A stretch of 64,000 nucleotides of DNA from Auricularia sp. M13 (Eukaryota > Basidiomycota > Agaricomycetes > Auriculariales > Auriculariaceae), in NCBI GenBank assembly GCA_037042915.1, contig CM073193.1:6386001-6450000 (forward strand). The letters run 5' to 3'. Both the position numbers and the translations under genes were made by a program. This document shows positions 32,286-44,101 of the stretch, in pieces. The notes beneath the pieces were generated by a model. It did not search any database. It was not told where the DNA came from and worked only from the letters and a program-made list of their open reading frames with translations. Within the stretch, counting starts at the first letter, position 1, and each line of letters begins with the position of its first letter.

Positions 32286-33973
32286 CGATCGCCTCGATGC
32301 TGATGACGGGGTAGACATCGCGGCAAATATGATCGGCCGGTCGAACGCGCGCAGGGGTGCACGGCGCATTTTCAACGTTATGCAAAACCGTCGGCTTAAC
32401 CAACATATAATTTATCTGGTTATTGATGAGGTATAGTCCATCTGTCGCCGACACCGTGAAGCTGACCTTTGAATAGATATTCTCTGCTTTATTCCCGGAT
32501 GCGTGATGTCTATGAGGTTGTTGCTCCTATCACTCCGTTGCAATTGTACACTACCTCGCAATGTTTTCAGTTACGACGCGCTCTGCAATGAATTGCAATG
32601 TCTTCACGGTTGATGACCGCATGCAGAATGTGCCGCATCTGGAGCCGCAGCCACCTGCGTGAAGTCTGTGAGGCAGTGGGAACTGGGGTGAGCGCATTGA
32701 ATGGAGCTGATAATGCGCGATCGGGGTTCGCAGGTAGATCACGTACGGTTCCCGTGGAATATTTGGTGTTAGAGTAGTGCAAGTTGTCAACAGTACAGTA
32801 CTGTCCCGCAGCCCGCAGCCCTCGGCGGCACCTTTCCGACGCGAACCAAGGTGGCTCAAGCGAGGAACTCCCCGGAAGTACGTATCCAGGCATATCCTAT
32901 ACAAATATAAATATCTCAATTGGGAATTGAATGGGTTGGGATGCTATCTAGAGCTTCCATTCTAGATGGGCGGTCTTCTTTCCTATATCATCTCCCGCAG
33001 GCCTCTCCGACTAACGTTTACTGAAGCCGATTCATGGGTGCGAGCCTCTGTCTTCATAGCTCAAAGGCCGTATTTGGGGATCTTAATGGTTTGCATCCGA
33101 GCTCAGGGGCATGCATATCACAACGGGGCTTTGGAAAACCTCTCAGCTACCGCTGCTACTGTGAAGTATACCCGCATTCCTTGCCCAATCCTCACCCTGA
33201 TATTAAAATTACCTGCGAGGGATTCGACCGTTGAGTTGTCCGAATGGACACGCATATCAGCTGAGCACAAAGGTGCGAAGGTTGTGAAGATTGTACGCGC
33301 CAGGGGAGAGGGTCAGCCAGGGGTCAGCATCCAGGCGAGATCAATCCACTGAGTCCGAATGGCGCTTTACTTTACAAATGAGACCGTCCGGACCATACAC
33401 GGATTTCATTTGTGCATTTGCAAGCACGTATCGAAGGTGCTCGTGATACAGTTCCTGTGGTGGTAAAAGTGTTTTCCGCCACGTATCGGTTTCCCTGCTG
33501 GGCCAGGCGAGTTTACCGGCCTGAGCATGAGCCCAAGATTGGAAGCGAGAACTCTGAGCCTCACTTACCGAGGGTGCTTTCAATTTGTACTTATAGGCCT
33601 TGCACTCGGCGCCACGGTCAATGACCCCCGTCCCCCCCTCGCAGGCTGCATCCTCACCCCTCCATCAAAAGCAGGCATCATCCGCTAGACCAGCGAGGGG
33701 ATATATGGGACTGAACCAATCCGCAGCACTGCGGATTGTTTCAGGACCATACATCCCTCGCGTGTCTGTTATTGTCGTTGCTCGTGTAGTGTCCATATGA
33801 GTTGCCGAACTCGGAGTGTACCACAGCCAGGTCCGTTACCAGCAGTGAGACTAGCATAATATTAATCTAGTGAATACCTCTTATGATGGGGAATGGCACG
33901 CTGCTGTGCTGTTGATGGTAGACTGCGAGATAAAAACGATGTTACTGTGTGTTGGGGCCATGATCCGACGTTC
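32286..33973. other. Long intergenic stretch, no gene recognised
   Basis: About 1.7 kb, lower in GC than the genes. Short frames (for example 32966-33352 and 33341-33583) have no domain or codon bias. A C-run lies near 33630. No tRNA or terminal repeats were identified. Confidence 0.4.
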
Positions 33974-35907
33974 TCAGCAACTGCAACTGTCCAGCCAGCG
34001 GTCTATGAGGACGAGAAACTCTTCTAGGTTATCGTATGGCGCCTGACGTTGCGAAAGAGCTTGCTAATGCCTGAATGGAAAAGACCTGTACGTACCATAT
34101 GCCCTGCAGCGTGAATAGTGGCAAACGCCAGGCCCGCCCCGTCTCTCCACATTCCCGCATAGAGCCCCTTCACGAACCAATTACCCGGTGTGGAAGTGCG
34201 GAACGCTCTCGCACCTCTCCAGTCGAGCCGCTCGGTCCCTGAGAATTCGATCGACTGTGATCAGTGGTGTCGATTTGATGTGGCGGGGCGCAAGGACATA
34301 CAATGTTGGGCGCCGTGCCAGTTACCCACGAAGTCGTAGTTACCGTTGTACACTAGCACGCGTACACCGCGCTCGAGAAGCCCGGCAACGTGCGAACTTG
34401 GGTTGTGTGGAGCACGTCGTTGGAGGCGTCGAAGGCGCGCATAGTAGGCCCAGAGCAGGAATGGCTGTGTCTAGAAAAGTCGGTTACCATGTAGTACTCG
34501 ATTGAGAGTTTACGTGATGGCTTACCAGTTCGTTCGGGTGGATCGATACCAAGAGTACCAAGAGAGTAAGTCGATAATAGGCCTGGCAAGCGCAAATTGA
34601 GTAGGAAAACGAACTGATAGCTCGCGAACGTACTTCGTGACTGTCTCATAGCAGAGCGACTCGAGGTTGCTGATATCAAAGACATTCCGTCCTACCCGCA
34701 AAACTTAAAACGGCGGAGACGTCGAAGGATAGCTCGCACATACCCCTCTCAAGCTTCGTTCAGCACGCCCTCGGAGAAGTCAAGCGCGGCGCGGCAATCG
34801 GAGATGTCGAGGATGTCTTCGCAAGTCGCTTTGTACGACGTCTGGCAGGGCTGTGACTGGGTGAGAGATCAACTGTGAGCCTCATACAAACACGTTCTGG
34901 ACGTACCGCAGCTTCTATGAGCGCGCGTTCGCTGCGGTAGGTGCATGAGCTCGATCCGGTTCAAGATTGGACAGATTGGGCAAAAGAGGAAATCGCATAC
35001 TTGATCGATGTGAGAGGCGGCATACCAGACGCATTACTGCCTGGATGTCGGACGCGCCAAGCATTTGGTTGTACATATCTACCAATGCGTTCGCTGCCAT
35101 ATTGTAGATAATCAGCCGCCTGCCTAGTATGTGCGTACTAAGGATAACCGAGGACAAGTTAAGCGGCCCCGCCTGGTCGGCCGCGAAGACTGGGAGGTAT
35201 CTCACACCATACGACTGGCCGGCCGGATGAAGCGGGCGACCCTTCAAGCTTCAACTCTGAAGAATGGTCGAAAATATGGAAAGGAAGGCGACGGCGTCCT
35301 TCGCCGCCTCTTCTGTAGTTCCCTGTATCCGAGCTGACCATTAATGCAGCAGGATTCACATACGATAGTCCCGACATCGTCCCCATACGAAATGCCAACG
35401 CCGATGGACTCGTCGATGTAGATTATATTGGTCACTTCATTCCATGAGTACGGGTTGCGCTGAACGCTACCGTCTCCCGCTATCCTGCACGGCACTGTGT
35501 CGTTGATGAATGCGAGTTCATGGAGGCTGGATATTGTAATCACCATGTTCCATGTAGAGGCCGAGTGCGCTCGAGCGTCCTGGGCCGCCATTCGTCCAAA
35601 ATACAACGAAGTCTTGTTGAGGGCCGCGCCTACTATCAAACTAGGCAAATTCAGAAGACAACTGGATCTGTGACCCAGATTCTAGAGGCACGAACAGGTG
35701 GTTAGCGACAACGTCAACATAGCCAGTGTACGCCTTAATGGTGCCGCCACAAAGGCTGCTCCTCTTCACCTGCATGAAGCGATTTGGCTGCGTATCATAA
35801 TCGTTGTGGGTTGTGTGGCCGAGGAGTGGTACCTGGACATCGGGTACGCTTGCGGCAGCTTTTGGGACGCAGAACAGGAAAGCGAGCAGAATGATACTGA
35901 ATACCAC
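33974..35907 (-). pseudogene. Decayed serine carboxypeptidase (S10)
   Basis: The order of an S10 carboxypeptidase is clear: signal peptide (MVFSIILLAFLFCVPKAAAS), [29 protein letters not shown] (normally NGGPGCSS), NPYSWNEVTNIIYIDESIGV, AAKDAVAFLSIF, GRPLHPAGQSYGVRYLPVF, YKATCEDILDISDCRAALDF, LERGVRVLVYNGNYDFVGNW (catalytic Asp), HAAGHM (catalytic His) and APYDNLEEFLVLIDRWL. Many plausible introns join these pieces. The gene is damaged: an in-frame TGA lies between FSTILQS and SLKGRP (near 35254); the nucleophile motif GESYAG has become GQSYGV; the NGGPGC cysteine is Arg; and the part after LNLSSV is not recognisable. It is probably an inactive relic. Confidence 0.75.
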
Positions 35908-36743
35908 GAAGAGTGAGTGTTAGAAATGCTCAGAACTGCGCGTTGGGGACCGGGTGCCGAGTCAGGCAAAGTTGATCACGCACCGTGGTCCTGGTCCATG
36001 GCGCCAAAATTCTCCCGAGCTCGTTCACAAGCCAGACAAACGAGGTCTTCAACGAAATTACATTGTTCCTCTTCGAGACGAATGTCTACAATTCGGAAGT
36101 TCGATAGAGTGATGACAGACTTGACAACGGCAAAATTCCGCCACCGTCACCGGTTGACCTCTTTCCTTTTTTCTTCTGGAGATCCAAGCCTCTATTTTGC
36201 CGATGCCACCCTCTCATTGCACATAAGCTGCCATTCCTGCAGCGTATAATCTCCAGGGCCAATCGTAGTACCGCCCGTCGGGATATCTAGAGTCTGAACG
36301 CCAATTGCCAGCCACAGAATGCCCTAGACTTGGGCTCACATCCCACGGGGCACGTCTGACCCGTCCTTCCTCTGGATCTCCCTTGCACGGCGTGGCACGT
36401 GCCGCCCGTTGCTCCGCGGCGGCGACGCGGCCTGCCGTGGGCATTTCGATTCGCTTCCCTGGGCTAATCCTGCGCGACTCTGTCCTAAATTTCCACACGA
36501 GAAGACATTTCTATGGCCAATTTGGAGTGGCCAACGTGCATTGGAAGCATGGCAGACTCATCGGGTGCATTGCGCGCAGTGTTCGACGTCGTTTCCCATG
36601 CGGCCAGTGCGCACGTGTGCCGCGGCGACCTCTTCTTTTCGCGCTCTCTATGGAACCATGGCGCAGACCAGCATCTGTATATAGATGCCACGCTGTTTTA
36701 ATGGGCGATCCTATTGCTTGTCGCCCCCAGCTGCATTGCAATC
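35908..36743. other. Intergenic, divergent promoter region
   Basis: It separates the carboxypeptidase relic (-) from the second EEP gene (+). A TATATAG box at 36678-36684 lies 60 bp before the EEP start codon. Confidence 0.45.
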
Positions 36744-38238
36744 ATGGTATCGTTAGTCTCGTCGCTGGTGCTGCTCGCTCTCGGATTAGGTGTCTCCGCC
36801 GCAGAGACGCTGCGTTTCGCGACTTACAACCTGCGCTTCGATGCTAGGCCAGACAACATCACGGTCGCACAGTCGTTGGCGTCCATTCCTGATCCCTTGA
36901 CGCCGATAACGTACTTTGGCGAAAGCGGCGAGCAACCATGGAGCCAGCGTAGACTCTACATCCAGGAGCGCATCTTGAGCGAGGGCGCTGTGATGTTCAG
37001 TAAGCCCTGCTGATGGTACTTAAACTACACCGCCTGATTCTCTTCAGGTGTGCAGGAGGCCTTGGTGCGCCAGGTCACTGACTTGACTGAGCTCCTTGGA
37101 TCTGGATGGGACTTTGTAAGCTTCACTACAGCTCATTTTATCAACTATCTGACAGTTCTGCAGATAGGAGGTGGGTAACTTAGGGACAACATGGTTCTGA
37201 AGCGGGCTGAAGATGTGCTATAGTCGGGCGCGATGATGGAAAGACAGCAGGAGAATACTCAGCCATCTTTTTCCGCAAGTGCGTCGCAGCTCCTTGCATT
37301 GCCAGCCGTGCCTCGCTGATGCTGTTTTCCCCAAGGGACACAGTGACCCTGCGCTCTGTAGATTTCTTCTGGCTCTCGTCCGTCTTGCGCGCCGCAGCCA
37401 TCTTCCTTAGTTGACTGGGCTAACATTAGGAATACGCCATTCGAGCCATCCAAGTTCCCTGGCGCGGGATCAGTCCGCATTTGTACCGCCGGTACGTCGT
37501 GGAATTGTTGACGGCGCGCCGTGCGATTGACGAACGTGCGCTGCAGGGAAATTTCGGACGAGGCGCGGGACGAAGTTCACGCTGCTGAACACACATTTGG
37601 ACGACCAGTCGGACGACCAGCGCCGGCTGGCGGGTTCCATGCTCCTTACGCGCGCACGCTACGAAGCTGCCACGAGTGGCGAGCCTGTCCTACTCACCGG
37701 CGATTTCAATAGGTGCGTAAGCGTCTTCGACCGCTGAATTCGCGTTGACCCTTTGTACAATGTCAGCCCGCCCATTGGTACGGACTCAGGCGCGTATCAG
37801 ATTGCGACGGGCCAAATCCCGCCTGTGGCCGTGAATGCGACCTTCGCGGAGAAGTACGCCGTTCCAGACAACAAACTGCCGGATTTCAAGCTGCTCGATC
37901 TGCGCGCCGAGGCGCCGCGCGAGCAGGTGGGCCGCAACTATGCGACGTACACGGGCTTCACGCAGCCGACCGACACGTCCGTGTGGACGCGCATCGACTT
38001 CGTGTTCGGCGGCAGCAACCGCGGATGGTGCGCTTTTGTGCGTTCTGTGCGCGGCGATTTTCTTACCGTGGATTTGCCGCTGCAGGAAAGCGGGCTTCTA
38101 CAAGGTCGAGACGTCGCTGACCGACGATGGTGTGCTGGCCAGCGACCACAGGTACGGCATTGTCAAGGCCACACATGTTGGATACATTCCTAACTTCAAT
38201 ACCCATTCAGGCCGGTGTTTGCAGACGTTATTCTGTAG
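36744..38238 (+). CDS. Secreted endonuclease/exonuclease/phosphatase-family protein with 10 exons
   Basis: Exons: 36744-36999, 37048-37115, 37164-37170, 37224-37278, 37336-37377, 37430-37491, 37547-37712, 37767-38027, 38086-38151 and 38211-38238; 336 residues with every phase consistent. Signal peptide MVSLVSSLVLLALGLGVSA. EEP blocks: LRFATYNLRFD, FSVQEAL, GWDFIGVGRDDGKTAGEYSA, FWLSNTPFEPS, LLNTHLDDQSD, VLLTGDFNSPP, VWTRIDFVFGG and VLASDHRPVFADV. The third exon is only 7 nt (ATAGGAG), yet it is needed to give the family sequence IGVGRDDG. The family includes metal-dependent phosphodiesterases; the extracellular substrate is unknown. Despite looking fragmented, the gene appears intact. Confidence 0.93.
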
Positions 38239-38979
38239 ACTCGTTGCATTTACAGCGCGTGCGCGCGCGTCAATGTCATACATGTTCAGCTATCCACAAG
38301 ACCGAGCCGTTTCAAAGAGCCATCCCGCGCGGTCCGTGCACACTGAGTCACAACCCTTATAACCAGGCCCGCAGACAGCCCCGAGTGCCTCACCACTCCG
38401 CATCGCTTAGATCAAGTGTAGTATAGGTTGCTGTGGTCGGCCATGTTGGCAAAGTACCCTGCAACTTGATGAAAGTGTCAAGTCTGCCAACATGCGATCC
38501 TACGGGCAGTCGTGGCCCGTCGTGACTAGCATTGCGATTATGGCGGTTGTATGCACCAGGAACGACGTTCTGTCAAGCAACATACTGAACTGTCGAGGGG
38601 TGTGTAGATCTGAAAGTCAGCACAAGGGTCCGGATCGAAGCTGCCGTTTTCTGCCTGATGTTGTACAGACGCTCTTGATGCGAGCGCACAGAACGGGTGG
38701 CTGAATGCAGCTAGGCATCGCGGAGGCAGGTAAGAGGCCAGGATCGCATGTGCGGGGCACGCTCAGGCCACGCCAAGACAGCGTGCAAGACAAATCGGGA
38801 TCAGGAATGATTTGCAGCGACGATCGCCAAAAATAGAGCACGCGGAGGTAAAAGGCTGTTTGGGTGTCATGTACGCGCGCGTTTCCGGCCAGGCTCCTTT
38901 CTCTCTTTTCCTCTCTCCCTCTACACCCGCCTCCCCTCACCGCCCGCCCCTTTAGCGCCGGCCACGACGCGCTGGGGAC
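38239..38979. other. Intergenic, no gene recognised
   Basis: 3' flank of the EEP gene and promoter of the GH16 gene. A CT-rich tract at about 38895-38945 lies just upstream of the GH16 start, as is common in fungal promoters. Confidence 0.45.
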
Positions 38980-41372
38980 ATGTCACGTCACGCAGAGTAC
39001 CAGTACGGCCAGCCGCCACCGCCGCCCAGGGACGAGCTGAGCCCAAGAACGATATCGAGGGACCGCGACAACTCTGGTGCGTCCCCGCTCGAACTGGGAT
39101 AAAGACTTGTCTCACCCCGAGATAACGCAGAATCCTCGTATTTGCTCTCGGCGACGACGCTCTCCGCAATGGCCACGCCCAAACGCTTCTCGCATGGCTC
39201 TACGTTCAGCACGGCGATGTCGCTCAGGGACTCCAAATACCCCTCGTCGATGGATCTCATGCCCACCATCGGCCGCAGCGGCCTCCTGGCGCCGTACAGC
39301 GCATACGATCCCGCGGAGAACAACCATGGCCGCGACCCGGACGACGCGCTGCACGACCCGGACCCACCAGGTTTCTCTGAGAAGCGCTCCGCCGTCAGCC
39401 CGCGCGGACTGGCGAACTTGCTGACGCTCGTTGTCGTGCTCGCCGGCGTCATCGGCCTCTTCATGGCAGTCCCAATCATGCAGTTCATGGCGACCAACGC
39501 AGCCCGGCTCGCCATCGGCAACAATATCCAGATAAACGGCACAGGCCAGGCCGCCGTCCTCGCCCACATGCCTAAGCTCGTCGACCCCGCCACGCCCGAC
39601 GCCGCCAAGACGCGCACTGGCTTCGACGGCGAGGACTACGTGCTCGTTTTCAGCGACGAGTTCAACACGGACAACAGAACATTCTACCCCGGCGACGATC
39701 CATTCTGGGAAGCTGTCGACCTCTGGTACGGTGCCACGCGCGACCTGGAGTGGTATGATCCCGAGCAGGCCACCACCGGCGACGGCTTCCTGCGCCTCAA
39801 GCTCGAGCAGGTTGCGGACCCGTCCATGAACCACGACCTGACCATGAAGTCCGGCATGGTGCAGTCGTGGAACAAGTTCTGCTTCACCAGCGGGTACATC
39901 GAGAGTGCGTCGGCCACGTATGTGTTCGCTTCGCGTCCGCCTATCTGACGCACGCGTTCTAGTCCTCGCGCAGCTGCCCGGCGCGCCGACGACAGCAGGT
40001 TACTGGCCCGGCGCGTGGCTGATGGGCAACTTGGGCCGCGCGGGGTACGGCGCTTCCACCGATGGATTGTGGCCCTACACGTGCGTATCGAATCGTCGTC
40101 CGGCGTTCCGGCATTGATTGCGGGATGCGCTGCCACAGATACGATTCATGCGACATAGGCACCCTTGCGAACCAGGTCGGTCGTCCCTTTGAACTACAGC
40201 AACTGGCGCGGTGCGTGGCTGACAATGACGGCCTGTAGACGACTGTGGACGGCTCAGGACCTGCGGTGAACTTCAACGTGCCCACGCCGTACGGTCGTCC
40301 GCAGTACAATTACGACCTCTCGTGGCTGCCCGGCCAGCGGCTATCCGCGTGCACCTGCTCGGACGAGGACCATCCTGGTCCGCGCGTCGATGGACGGAGC
40401 CGGTTCCGTGGACGCGGCGCGCCGGAGATCGACATCCTCGAAGCGGAGAAGTGCAAGCACCGCGGAGACGACGCGCACGGCTGCGTGAGCCAGAGCGCCC
40501 AGTTTGCGCCGTTCAGCAGTACGTCGTCTTCTACGTTTTCCAGGCGCGGCTGAGTCGGGGCGGCGCCGAAGACCAGTATTCGTACAACAACTTGCCGCCG
40601 TCGTTCGTCATCCAGACGCCGGAGAAGACGGCGGCGAACGACTACAGGGGAAGCCCCCTCCAGCAAGCTGTGAGCTGCATGACGGACGTGAGCGATAACA
40701 CGTATGCGACTGCGGGTGGCTTTGGCGTGTTCGGTATGCGGTTTGGCGAGAGGGCCGGACTCTGCGATGATACACTGACTGACGGCTTGAAGGATTCGAG
40801 TTTTACGCCGACCCGAACGACCCGACGCAGAGCTTCATTACGTGGGTAAGCGATGGCCAGCCGTCGTACACGGTCACGGGCGCTGCAGTCGGCCCCGACC
40901 TCGATACCGGAGTCGGGCAAAGGCTCATCGCGCCGGAGCCCATGGTACGTGCCCGTTGGCGTGCGCGCACCCGCTCACTGCAAATTTAAAGTCCATAATC
41001 TTGAACTTGGCCGTGTCCGAGTCGTTCCAGACGGTCGACCTGGCCGCGATGACGTTCCCGGCAGAGTTCCTCATCGATTATGTTCGCGTGTACCAACGCA
41101 AGGGCTCGCCGGATAGCGCTATAGGATGCGACCCTGAAGACTATCCCACGTCGGACTATATCGCACAACACCTGAATGCCTATACCAGTGCGTTACACGC
41201 TTGTGCGCAGTGGTTGTCGATGGTTGAGTCTTCGTCGCGCAGATGTGAACTTGACGTCCTGGAAGGATGCTGGATACACCTTCCCGCGGAACACTATGGT
41301 GCGCGTCGACAAGTTATTCGCTTGTTGCTGCCCATTGACGCGTGTGAGCAGAAGGATAATTGCTCGACATGA
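38980..41372 (+). CDS. GH16 beta-glucan synthesis-associated protein (KRE6/SKN1 type)
   Basis: Ten exons give 630 residues: 38980-39076, 39131-39904, 39963-40080, 40139-40175, 40239-40518, 40572-40733, 40793-40944, 40992-41187, 41243-41298 and 41352-41372. A Ser/Pro-rich cytoplasmic tail and one membrane segment (LANLLTLVVVLAGVIGLFMA, about residues 126-150) make a type II protein. The SKN1 domain follows: YVLVFSDEFN, SGYIE, LPGAPTTAGYWPGAWLMGNL, LSWLPGQRLSACTC, catalytic EIDILEAE (about 404-411), and LIDYVRVYQRKG near the end. KRE6/SKN1 proteins are required for beta-1,6-glucan formation in the wall, acting in the Golgi or at the plasma membrane. The last intron was chosen because it gives the family-like end KDNCST. 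Confidence 0.95.
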
Positions 41373-41914
41373 TGCATGATCAGGAAGATGAACGTCGCGG
41401 GAAAAGTCCCGCTGTGCCGCGCCGGGTTCAACTTGAACACAGGCGCATCCTTATTATATCACCCCTCCTTGAACGATCTCGCTCTCCTCTGCGCTCTGCT
41501 CTTGTATTGCGTACCTGCGGTAAGTTGTATCCTATCTAACTGACCTCGACGCCACGGACTCCATCCACACGACTCTACATGGACACACCGCACCTGTATC
41601 GACGCGCCATTCACGCATACCCGTCACTCCTTCATACCTACCTCCCCATACATTACCTCAAAGGGCTCGCACCCTTTTTAATTCCATTATTTTCCTTGTC
41701 GCACGCATACACTAGATATAGAAATGCATCGTTGTTGCAACTCTACTCGAACCATGCGAAGAAAAGACTCGGAGCGCGCCCTGTTGAAACATAATAAAAT
41801 AAAGTACAGATACAACTGACCGGTAAGATATGAACAATGCAGGCGGATGCACGATGACGATGACGAGATGCCCGGACCGGAGAGATAGGGGGAGAGGCAA
41901 GAGATGCGGAGGGG
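41373..41914. other. Intergenic between convergent genes
   Basis: 3' flanks of the GH16 gene and the SGNH-like gene. No feature recognised. Confidence 0.4.
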
Positions 41915-44101
41915 TTATCGCACGGGCGTCGGGAAGGCCTGGCCCAGCGTGTAGGTGAGCTGGGTGTCTTGCTCGGTCGACGAGGGGAGCCACCAGCCGC
42001 GCGGCTTGCCGATGCCAATCTTGTGGTTGACTTCGAGCGCGATGGAGTAGGCGGCATCGCTGGGAAGCGGGGCAGGACTTAGAGAAGCATCATTGCAGAG
42101 GAGCGCAATACGCACGTTCCGAAGAAATGCAGCCCGTCGATGGTTTCTCGTATGAACGGCATAGTTAGGTCGACTAGATGGCGTTGTGCGGGTGAGCGAA
42201 GATGGTGCGGAGGGGACGCAAAGTCAAGACGCACACATGTCCACGATGGCGACTTCGGGGAACTCGCGTTCGAGCATCTCCTCTGCGCGCTGTGTCCAGA
42301 TGCCCAGCCGCGTGTTGGTGCGGTGATCGTTCCCTGAAGATATATCGTGTGAATCGCCGTTTCGCTGGCGTCGGAAAGACAGAAGGAAGGGGACGTACAC
42401 CGGAACTTGGTGAACGGCGGGCGGTAGGCGGGCGTGCCGAGCCAGATGACGCGCGGCGCCTTCCATTTCGCGTCCTCGGACGGCGGGCAGCGGCGCAGGA
42501 AGGTGGACATCGTGTCGCGCACGAGCTGCACGTACTCGGGCACGGTCGTGAACACTGGCGGATACTCCGGCGTTTGGCCCCCGTTCGTGATCGCTAGGTG
42601 GTGCTATGCTGCGCGTCAAACGAGCGGAAAGAATGAGGCGGAAATGGGAGGCGACATACGGCGGCAGAGAGGACAACGGTATCGTAGGCGCCCCATGTGC
42701 GCCTGAACTCGTCGCACTCTAGGTTGGAGAGCGCTCGGTCCATGAAACGGTCCCATACGAACTCGAAGCGCGTGCGGCCGCGCGCCCACGACGAATGCTC
42801 CTCTTTCAACCGATACTATCGTGCTAATGTCAGCGGCAAAGCATCGACAGCAGATGGTGGGTGCATACTGGGTCAAGGAGATATGTCCAGTTCTGTTGGT
42901 ACCATGAACGCAGGACTGGAGAAGAAAAGGGAAATCAGAGATGATAGTCAGTTTAAAGGTTAAAGGGGAAAAGCTCGCACAGTAATACGCATAACGGTCA
43001 TGCGAGTCTCCCAGGAAGAGGATAGAGCGCTCATGATGGCTGAGCAGATCGTACACGTCATGCGATTCTGTGTCATGGTAAGGCAGCTCGTCCATGCGCT
43101 ACAAACGAGGCAAGATGAGTCCCTTGTCGCAAAACGTAGATCGAATGGCTCACACAGTCGGGCTCGGGCTCCCAGACGTAGCCCTTGTAGGCGATCATGC
43201 TCTTGCGATCGTCCGAGGGGTGCGCAGGGCGATACACGCCCCTGACCGGCCGGTTACGCGAACACAGGGGCGCGTTTGCGTTCGCGGCCTTCTGCTCGGG
43301 TGTGCGCCACAACTTGAGCAGCGGTCGAGCGACGGCCGGTGGCAGCACGCGTCCGCGCAGTTGAGCATTGAGCAGCGATGGCTCCGGGCACATGTCAAAG
43401 TCCGGCACGTAGACATGTTCGCGGTGCGTGGGCGTGACGGGGTCCAGCGGGGTCGGGAAGCCGGGAGTGTATTGGATGAGGGGGACGAAATGCGATAGCG
43501 GCGGAGGCCCTATCACGTTCTGGTACCCGCTGTAGTTCTGGCAGAGGAGATCCTGTCAGCGCCTGCCTGAGATCGGAGCCGTCGTGCCCACCTCATACAC
43601 ATGGTGGACCTGGAACCCTAGGCGCCCCGAGGCTTTTGCCTCAAAATCGAATCGCCAGGCGCAAGCAGCAGGACCTAAGAACGGCGCAGGCTCCTGGGCT
43701 GCCCGGGTCGCGCCATAGAGCTGAAGATGGAATGTATGGGGGCCAAGATGGGCGTAGGTCCAGGCGTCTTCCGAAGTGTCGTTGCTTGTCACGGGCGCGT
43801 TGTCGGGGGCGCAATCTGCGAGGGGGGCCGTGATGGTGATCGTGCCGGCGTTGCAGGCTGTGGTTGCGTGGCAAAGCTCGAGCGTGAACCTCTCGTCAGT
43901 GCTTGGCAACGTCCTGGGCATCGTCAGCAACCTCCCCGGTCAGAGACGCGACCTCACGAACCTGCAGACCGTACTCGAGCCGCCCACGACCGTGTTGAGC
44001 GCTGCAGGCCACTCATAGTCCAGCTCGTGCCGGACAAAGAAGAGGGCGGAGGTGAGAACGAGCCCAAGAGCCGCGTGCAGCCGCCGTATTCGCCAGAGCA
44101 T
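41915..44101 (-). CDS. Type II membrane SGNH/PC-esterase-like protein
   Basis: Ten exons, about 565 residues: 43962-44101, about 43601-43913, 43154-43552, 42981-43098, 42869-42915, 42660-42815, 42399-42603, 42235-42333, 42116-42173 and 41915-42077. One membrane anchor lies at residues 8-28 (LHAALGLVLTSALFFV), then a lumenal part. Near residue 310 is ILFLGDSHDRYAYY (SGNH block I, Ser nucleophile), then YDTVVLSAAHHLAITNGG, IVDMFDLT, and ETIDGLHFFG near residue 505 (the Asp-x-x-His block). This GDS...DxxH layout is that of PC-esterase/PMR5-Cas1-like polysaccharide O-acyl enzymes; the assignment is by motif only. The last intron is 38 nt; the intron at 43553 is either 39 or 48 nt. Confidence 0.8.

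Noticed and set aside
36744-38238. Reading the second EEP gene as a pseudogene because of many stops
   Set aside because: All stops fall in short introns, and the ten exons join in phase to a full family sequence.
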